DNA of 64,000 nucleotides from assembly GCA_918026815.1 (NCBI GenBank), contig CAKJVC010000202.1, positions 372,001-436,000 on the forward strand. The letters are read 5' to 3'. Below are positions 59,722 to 64,000 of the stretch, piece by piece (the first letter of the stretch is position 1; every line of letters starts with the position of its first letter). Made by a program: the position numbers and the translations under genes. The notes below the pieces were generated by a model. The model was given only the letters and a program-made list of their open reading frames with translations. It did no database searches and was not told where the DNA came from. The stretch comes from Chalara sp. BL73. Lineage: Eukaryota; Ascomycota; Leotiomycetes; Helotiales.

Positions 59722-62700
59722 CTATTCGGTTCTCTCCACCCATTCTACGGCTCGGATATCGATTGTATTAGTGTCAATGAGCTGTTTTAGGGCCGTAGAA
59801 GCTTTGCTTTTGGTGAAGGAGTCAGCGGGATTGCTATCACCACTTATCCACTTGACTTCCGCGATCTCTCTTCGTTCATATGATTGGCGGAGGCATAGAA
59901 CGTCGATCATGAGCCGCTTCTCTTGTGTAGTTCCCAGCTTGACGAGGCAGTCGTACAATGACCTTGAATCTGTGCAAAGAACTAAAGGAAGGGTGATATT
60001 GAGGATCTTATCGATCGTAGCTTTGATCGAAGCGCCGATATCAAATCCATGGGCCATAGCATAGAGCTCGGAAGCTAATACGCTCCTTGTTACCCTTTTG
60101 CACTTGACTGACGACCAGTGAATAATATTTGCTCGATTCTGACTGTCGGCTAGCACTAATATATACCCAATTTGAGATGAGAGATCCTTATTGTTGGCGA
60201 AAGAGGAGTCAGTAAATACTAGTAGTTTCAAGGTCTTGATATCTAGCTTGACGAATCGGAGGCCGCGAGTAGAGTTGTCGATTTGCCACTGAAGCCGCTT
60301 GTTCAGGGCTTTGATATCTTCTTCGTCAGGGTTAGTTGCCTGGGCTGCAAAAGATAAGTCAAAAGAAGCTTCAGGCTGTGATACAGAAGCGATGTAAGCC
60401 CCTCTTGCACGCTGAGCAATATATTGATCCTTAGTGTCGACAATACGGGTCAGGCTTCTAGAGCTAGTAGTTGAAGAGGAACCGGTATCGACAAGCTTGA
60501 GGTTTTTGCATTGGCGTTCCTGAGAAAGCGTAATAGTTCCGGCCGCGTCGAGCTCTACAAGACCTCCATTGAACTTGATTGAGTGATCGGGTGTAAGAGC
60601 TTCCCTATTCTTGGCCAGTAATCGAGCTTGTTCTAGCTTGCTTTGCTCTAGATTTGCAAAATCGAGGTCTCCGAGAAACAGCGTGTCGTCGGTTTGTAGG
60701 CCGACGAGCCCGAAAGGTTGGTTGCTGAGCAAAAGGCATGAGTCGTAAGTTGATTGGCTCATTCCGAGTTCTTTCAGGTGATGCGTGTGGTAGGTTTTGA
60801 ACCAGTGGTTGCCGGCTTCCGGAACGCCGTACAGTGGTTTGACTACTTTGAGAATTGAGCTTTTGCCTAGTTTGCTGGCTAGTTCTGGTGGAGGCATAAT
60901 ATAAAAGTCACGGTTGAGCTTAGTAGCTGATTGAACATAGGCTTGAGAGATATCTCGGAGGTATAGGGTCTTTACGGGCTGTAAACAGGCCGCAAGGCAA
61001 AGTATTAAGCGTTGGCTGACCCGTTGAATTGTGGGTGATTGAGTCAGTACGAGCCCTTTCTCTAGGTCGTTGTAAGCCTGAACGACCAAGCGTGATTTCT
61101 CGGAAGCTTGATTAGTTCCTTTATTCTTGATTTCGTCGACGAACCTTGAATTGAAGATTCGCACGCCTTGAGGAACTGTAGCAGGGTCTACGACCTCAAA
61201 CACTCCTTTCTCCAGCAAGCCTGTAATTTCCAATTGGCGAGAAGCTGCAAAAGGTTCTTGTATAAAAGCCGTGATATCAGGGAAAGAGTTCTTGCGAGGT
61301 CTCCCTCGGCCGCGTTTGGCTGGTTGTGGTTGTAGCGGTGGCACAGAAACAGTGATTGAATCCTCGAGCTGTAGCGGCTGTTCGGGGCTTGTAGCAGAGC
61401 CTACAGGCCGTGAGAGTTGTGCAGGCTCGTTATCTTTCTGGCTTTCTTCCGTATAGTAAGGCTTTACGGTTGTTGATCGAAAGGTAGTTGGGCCGTGAGG
61501 TAAATCGATTACACATAATTCTCCTTCAATTGATATCAGCTTGTATGGGCCATTCCAGTGGCCACGTCCCCCTGTGTTGCCTTCCCTCCATACTAGTACT
61601 GGCGAGTTCAAAGGGAGGTCGTGGATAGCGTCGATCCTAGGGCCATTCCGCATGTTGAGAGCGTTGTTGACTTGACGTGCAGCTCTAAGCTTCTTGATTT
61701 CTTCCATAGCTTTCTTGAGGGCTGTAGCTCGTTGCTGAACGGTAGCTGGGGGAGCGTCGAGCTCAGTGATTCGTGGATAAGCTCCGTAGACCAATAGCGT
61801 AGGCACAAGCCCGTCAGGGCCTGCAGAGTCGTTTACAGCTTTGAAGGCCATTTGCAGGGCCATATCTTTGTCGATATCCTGAATCTCGGCCGTAATAATT
61901 TGAAAAGCACGACGCAAAAGGCCGTGGTATCGTTCGACTAGTCCAATTGAGTTGTGAGCTTCTACGGGTGCAGTTTTGATCTTGATGCCTATAGAGCCGG
62001 CGTGTTGCTTGAATTCTTTGCTAACGAAGTTCTTGCCGGCGTCGGTAGCAATCAGGTCAGGAGGGCCTAAATAGGTGTCAATCCAGCACATGCGTAGCAC
62101 GTCCCATGTATGCTTCGCGCTGATATTTTGAAGCCATCTTCCTGCCTGATATCGAGTAGCTTGGTCGACGATATGAAGCAATGGGCTTTTGTCGATGTAC
62201 ATGATATCGACAATAATACAGTAATTGAATTCGATATTGCTATCTTCGATTGTGAACCTGAATCTGCCAGGGGATTTGCCATGCTTTTGGCAGTGAGAGC
62301 AATATCGAGTCAAGTGCTCTAAAGCACTTTTGCTGACTTCATGGCCAGCACGAGTTAGTACCGCTTCGAGCCTACCTACCGAAGGATGGCCGAATCGGTG
62401 ATGAAGCCGGCGTAGCTCTGAATTGGTGAAGTAGCAAGGATTGTTGCCGAAAGAGTTTTTCAGAAAAGACTGTAATGGAGTGTTCCAAAGCAAAAACGAG
62501 TGGCCAAAACGACGTACAACTGGCACGTTGCCGTTCGGAGTAACTAGAACGTTTTTCAGATTGTTCAAGTAAACTTGTAAAGAATCCATATCCGCGAGGC
62601 TAAGAAGGAATGGAGTGTCTGCTTTGACTATGTGAAATTGTACTTGGCCTAGTGGAGTATCAAGGAGAATAGAGCCAATTGACGTTGTAGATCCAATACC

Positions 62701-64000
62701 AAACTGTACCCTGACTGCTCCTTTTGTCGAGTCGTCGATGCTGATATTAGAGCTGCTTTGGCGCTGTAGAGCCTGAAGCTGGCCATGGCCGGCTGTCGAG
62801 TGCTTAGAAGCGCCGGTGTCGATCATGATACCGTAGAATTGGCTAGAGTTGTAGCGTGATAGATTGGTGGGTGTAGCAGCGTAGGCGTCAGCGTTGTACG
62901 GGTTGTTTTCAGGGTCAGCCGCGGAGCTGTTGTTGTAGGTATGGCCCGTAGCGGTGATCAAGTGGCTTACGGATCGATTGTTCAGCTCCGTAATCAGTGA
63001 AGTCGCGTCGCTGCTTGCAAGGTAGCTTGTTGCGAAGTGCTCTGTTTGGTCGGTAGAGCTGGGTTCGGGGTTTGTATCAGGAGAGAGGTCGAAATCAAGG
63101 TCGGCTTTGACTGTTAGAGCGCTGAAAGCTTCATTGATACTCTCAGAATCACTTTCGCTATCGTCGTCGCCCTCAAAAGTCATGATGTATTGGCGTAGGC
63201 TGTCGTTGAAGTGCTTGTTGAAGTTGGGTGCTCTAGTGTCGAACCTGCTCAAGTTACGAGCTTTGAATCGAGCTTTTGCTTCCTCTTGTTCTTCGGAGCT
63301 GTGTTTCCACGAGCGGCAATTCTCTCTCTTGCACACGAAGCAACGGCCTTTGTGTCGTGGGCTGTACTGGCGATTTCCTGGGTTGTGCCTTTTGCCGTAA
63401 TACCGACGGTCCGTAAAGTACGCTGTAGAATCCGGGTTGGCTGCCTCGTGAGTTGCAATTGAGGAGCGTAAGTCGTTGATTAGGCCTGCTACGGTGCTTG
63501 CGGGTTTGTAGCAAGCGTACCGGCAGGCTTCATTCTGTTGGCAGGCTGTAATAAGCTTGTTGTGGAGGAAATTTTCAGATCGGAGGCTGATATCTAGGCC
63601 ATGCTGGAGCTGACGCAGGTCCTTGACTAGAAGCTGAAGGCATTCTGTAGTCGGCTTTCCAGGGTTGCTTGCAATTACGCTTTGAAGAGTTGTATTGTTC
63701 CACCGACTCAGTATGCCACGCTTGTATTCAGGGCCTTCGAAGTAATTAGAGGTCGCAGCACATATTTGATCAAAAGTAGCAGTGCCGTTAGTGTTCCTGA
63801 GATTGGTGTAGTAGTGGTCGAGAGCTAGCCCTCGTAGCATAATCGAATAGGCCTGAGCTAATGCTATTCTTGGTATACCTGCTTTGCTGCACAAGTCGAG
63901 GAAAATAGTCAGCTTGAAGTCAAAATTGTCATTCTCTCCACTGTACTTGATATCCTCGCTGTACAGCTTAGTCAAAGCGGCCAATTCTCTGCTGTAACTG
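59722..64000 (-). CDS. Ty1/copia Gag-Pol polyprotein, 5' end beyond the window
   Basis: One uninterrupted frame of more than 1420 codons. It is still open at the window edge (SRELAALTKL precedes the listed start), so the true ATG is outside. In order: gag-like N-terminus (DNFDFKLTIFLDLC); Cys/His motif CFVCKRENCRSWKH; aspartic protease IDTGASKHST; zinc-binding HHCC of the integrase (RLHHRFGH ... YCSHCQKHG); DDE integrase core (IVDIMYIDKS, DLIATDAGKNF, GLVERYHGLLRRAF); a GPYKLISIEGE/VKPYY segment; reverse transcriptase (GVFEVVDP, FVDEIKNKG, LYLRDISQAYVQSA, KPLYGVPEAGNHWF, GLQTDDTLFLGD); and RNase H (LLVFTDSSFANN, ASELYAMAHG, LVLCTDSRSLYD, SGDSNPADSFTK). The RT active site is QTDD rather than YVDD, a variant found in some fungal copia lineages. 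There are no internal stops or frameshifts, so the enzymes may be active. Confidence 0.95.
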   Translation of the reverse strand, partial: SYSRELAALTKLYSEDIKYSGENDNFDFKLTIFLDLCSKAGIPRIALAQAYSIMLRGLALDHYYTNLRNTNGTATFDQICAATSNYFEGPEYKRGILSRWNNTTLQSVIASNPGKPTTECLQLLVKDLRQLQHGLDISLRSENFLHNKLITACQQNEACRYACYKPASTVAGLINDLRSSIATHEAANPDSTAYFTDRRYYGKRHNPGNRQYSPRHKGRCFVCKRENCRSWKHSSEEQEEAKARFKARNLSRFDTRAPNFNKHFNDSLRQYIMTFEGDDDSESDSESINEAFSALTVKADLDFDLSPDTNPEPSSTDQTEHFATSYLASSDATSLITELNNRSVSHLITATGHTYNNSSAADPENNPYNADAYAATPTNLSRYNSSQFYGIMIDTGASKHSTAGHGQLQALQRQSSSNISIDDSTKGAVRVQFGIGSTTSIGSILLDTPLGQVQFHIVKADTPFLLSLADMDSLQVYLNNLKNVLVTPNGNVPVVRRFGHSFLLWNTPLQSFLKNSFGNNPCYFTNSELRRLHHRFGHPSVGRLEAVLTRAGHEVSKSALEHLTRYCSHCQKHGKSPGRFRFTIEDSNIEFNYCIIVDIMYIDKSPLLHIVDQATRYQAGRWLQNISAKHTWDVLRMCWIDTYLGPPDLIATDAGKNFVSKEFKQHAGSIGIKIKTAPVEAHNSIGLVERYHGLLRRAFQIITAEIQDIDKDMALQMAFKAVNDSAGPDGLVPTLLVYGAYPRITELDAPPATVQQRATALKKAMEEIKKLRAARQVNNALNMRNGPRIDAIHDLPLNSPVLVWREGNTGGRGHWNGPYKLISIEGELCVIDLPHGPTTFRSTTVKPYYTEESQKDNEPAQLSRPVGSATSPEQPLQLEDSITVSVPPLQPQPAKRGRGRPRKNSFPDITAFIQEPFAASRQLEITGLLEKGVFEVVDPATVPQGVRIFNSRFVDEIKNKGTNQASEKSRLVVQAYNDLEKGLVLTQSPTIQRVSQRLILCLAACLQPVKTLYLRDISQAYVQSATKLNRDFYIMPPPELASKLGKSSILKVVKPLYGVPEAGNHWFKTYHTHHLKELGMSQSTYDSCLLLSNQPFGLVGLQTDDTLFLGDLDFANLEQSKLEQARLLAKNREALTPDHSIKFNGGLVELDAAGTITLSQERQCKNLKLVDTGSSSTTSSRSLTRIVDTKDQYIAQRARGAYIASVSQPEASFDLSFAAQATNPDEEDIKALNKRLQWQIDNSTRGLRFVKLDIKTLKLLVFTDSSFANNKDLSSQIGYILVLADSQNRANIIHWSSVKCKRVTRSVLASELYAMAHGFDIGASIKATIDKILNITLPLVLCTDSRSLYDCLVKLGTTQEKRLMIDVLCLRQSYERREIAEVKWISGDSNPADSFTKSKASTALKQLIDTNTIDIRAVEWVERTE

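Larger units (their letters stand above)
59385..64000 (-). mobile_element. Ty1/copia LTR retrotransposon, partial at window edge
   Basis: The minus-strand element comprises one Gag-Pol frame and, on its 3' side, a GGGGAGGGG polypurine run (59618-59626) of the kind that precedes a 3' LTR. The LTR would lie roughly between 59385 (TGTTGAAGG on the plus strand) and about 59613. The boundary is a guess because the 5' LTR lies outside the window, so the two LTRs cannot be compared. The domain order protease-integrase-RT-RNase H marks it as Ty1/copia rather than Ty3. The coding frame is undamaged, so insertion may be recent. Confidence 0.8.

Noticed and set aside
1..64000. tRNA, 5S rRNA and CRISPR arrays
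   Set aside because: B-box-like GTTCGA words were checked by eye and none sits in a cloverleaf context; no 5S-like sequence and no regularly spaced repeats with spacers were seen.

Overview
The window comes from a filamentous ascomycete genome. Most genes carry short spliceosomal introns (42-132 nt, mostly 49-62 nt). There is a secreted AA9 polysaccharide monooxygenase with a fungal CBM1, a Zn2Cys6 factor, a Bem3-type RhoGAP and a Ty1/copia element of fungal type. The mix suggests Pezizomycotina, perhaps Leotiomycetes, but that placement is inference from gene content. I see no bacterial operons, CRISPR arrays, rRNA genes or tRNA genes.

Layout. 0-1.2 kb: AA9 LPMO with CBM1 (minus). 4.5-5.5 kb: homocysteine S-methyltransferase (minus). 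6.4-11.1 kb: large PX-like/PH/RhoGAP protein (minus). 13.4-14.3 kb: a decayed coding region. 15.8-18.1 kb: disordered protein of unknown role (minus). 19.9-20.7 kb: Myb/SANT-like protein (minus). 23.8-24.6 kb: secreted, probably GPI-anchored Cu/Zn superoxide dismutase-like protein (minus). 28.8-29.1 kb: V-ATPase subunit f, only 88 residues over three tiny exons. 29.1-36.2 kb: gene-poor. 36.2-45.1 kb: Zn2Cys6 factor, DUF202-type membrane protein and a 1185-residue C2H2 zinc-finger protein, all plus strand. 46.3-52.1 kb: MFS sugar-type transporter, membrane-anchored alpha/beta hydrolase and a secreted PAF-acetylhydrolase-like enzyme. 53.2-59.1 kb: truncated F-box-like relic, an Erg6-type sterol C24-methyltransferase using a GC-AG intron, and a hormone-sensitive-lipase-type hydrolase, separated by AT-rich repeat-like DNA. 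59.4-64 kb: Ty1/copia retrotransposon, cut by the window edge, with an uninterrupted Gag-Pol frame.

How the genes may relate. The first 45 kb looks like ordinary, loosely packed housekeeping, regulatory and secreted genes. The 46-59 kb segment groups a transporter, three esterase/hydrolase-fold proteins and a sterol methyltransferase beside a retrotransposon. This could be a lipid- or sterol-modifying neighbourhood or chance clustering; no backbone biosynthetic enzyme is visible. Exon boundaries were worked out by eye from splice consensus, reading frame and family alignment, and every multi-exon model given closes in frame.
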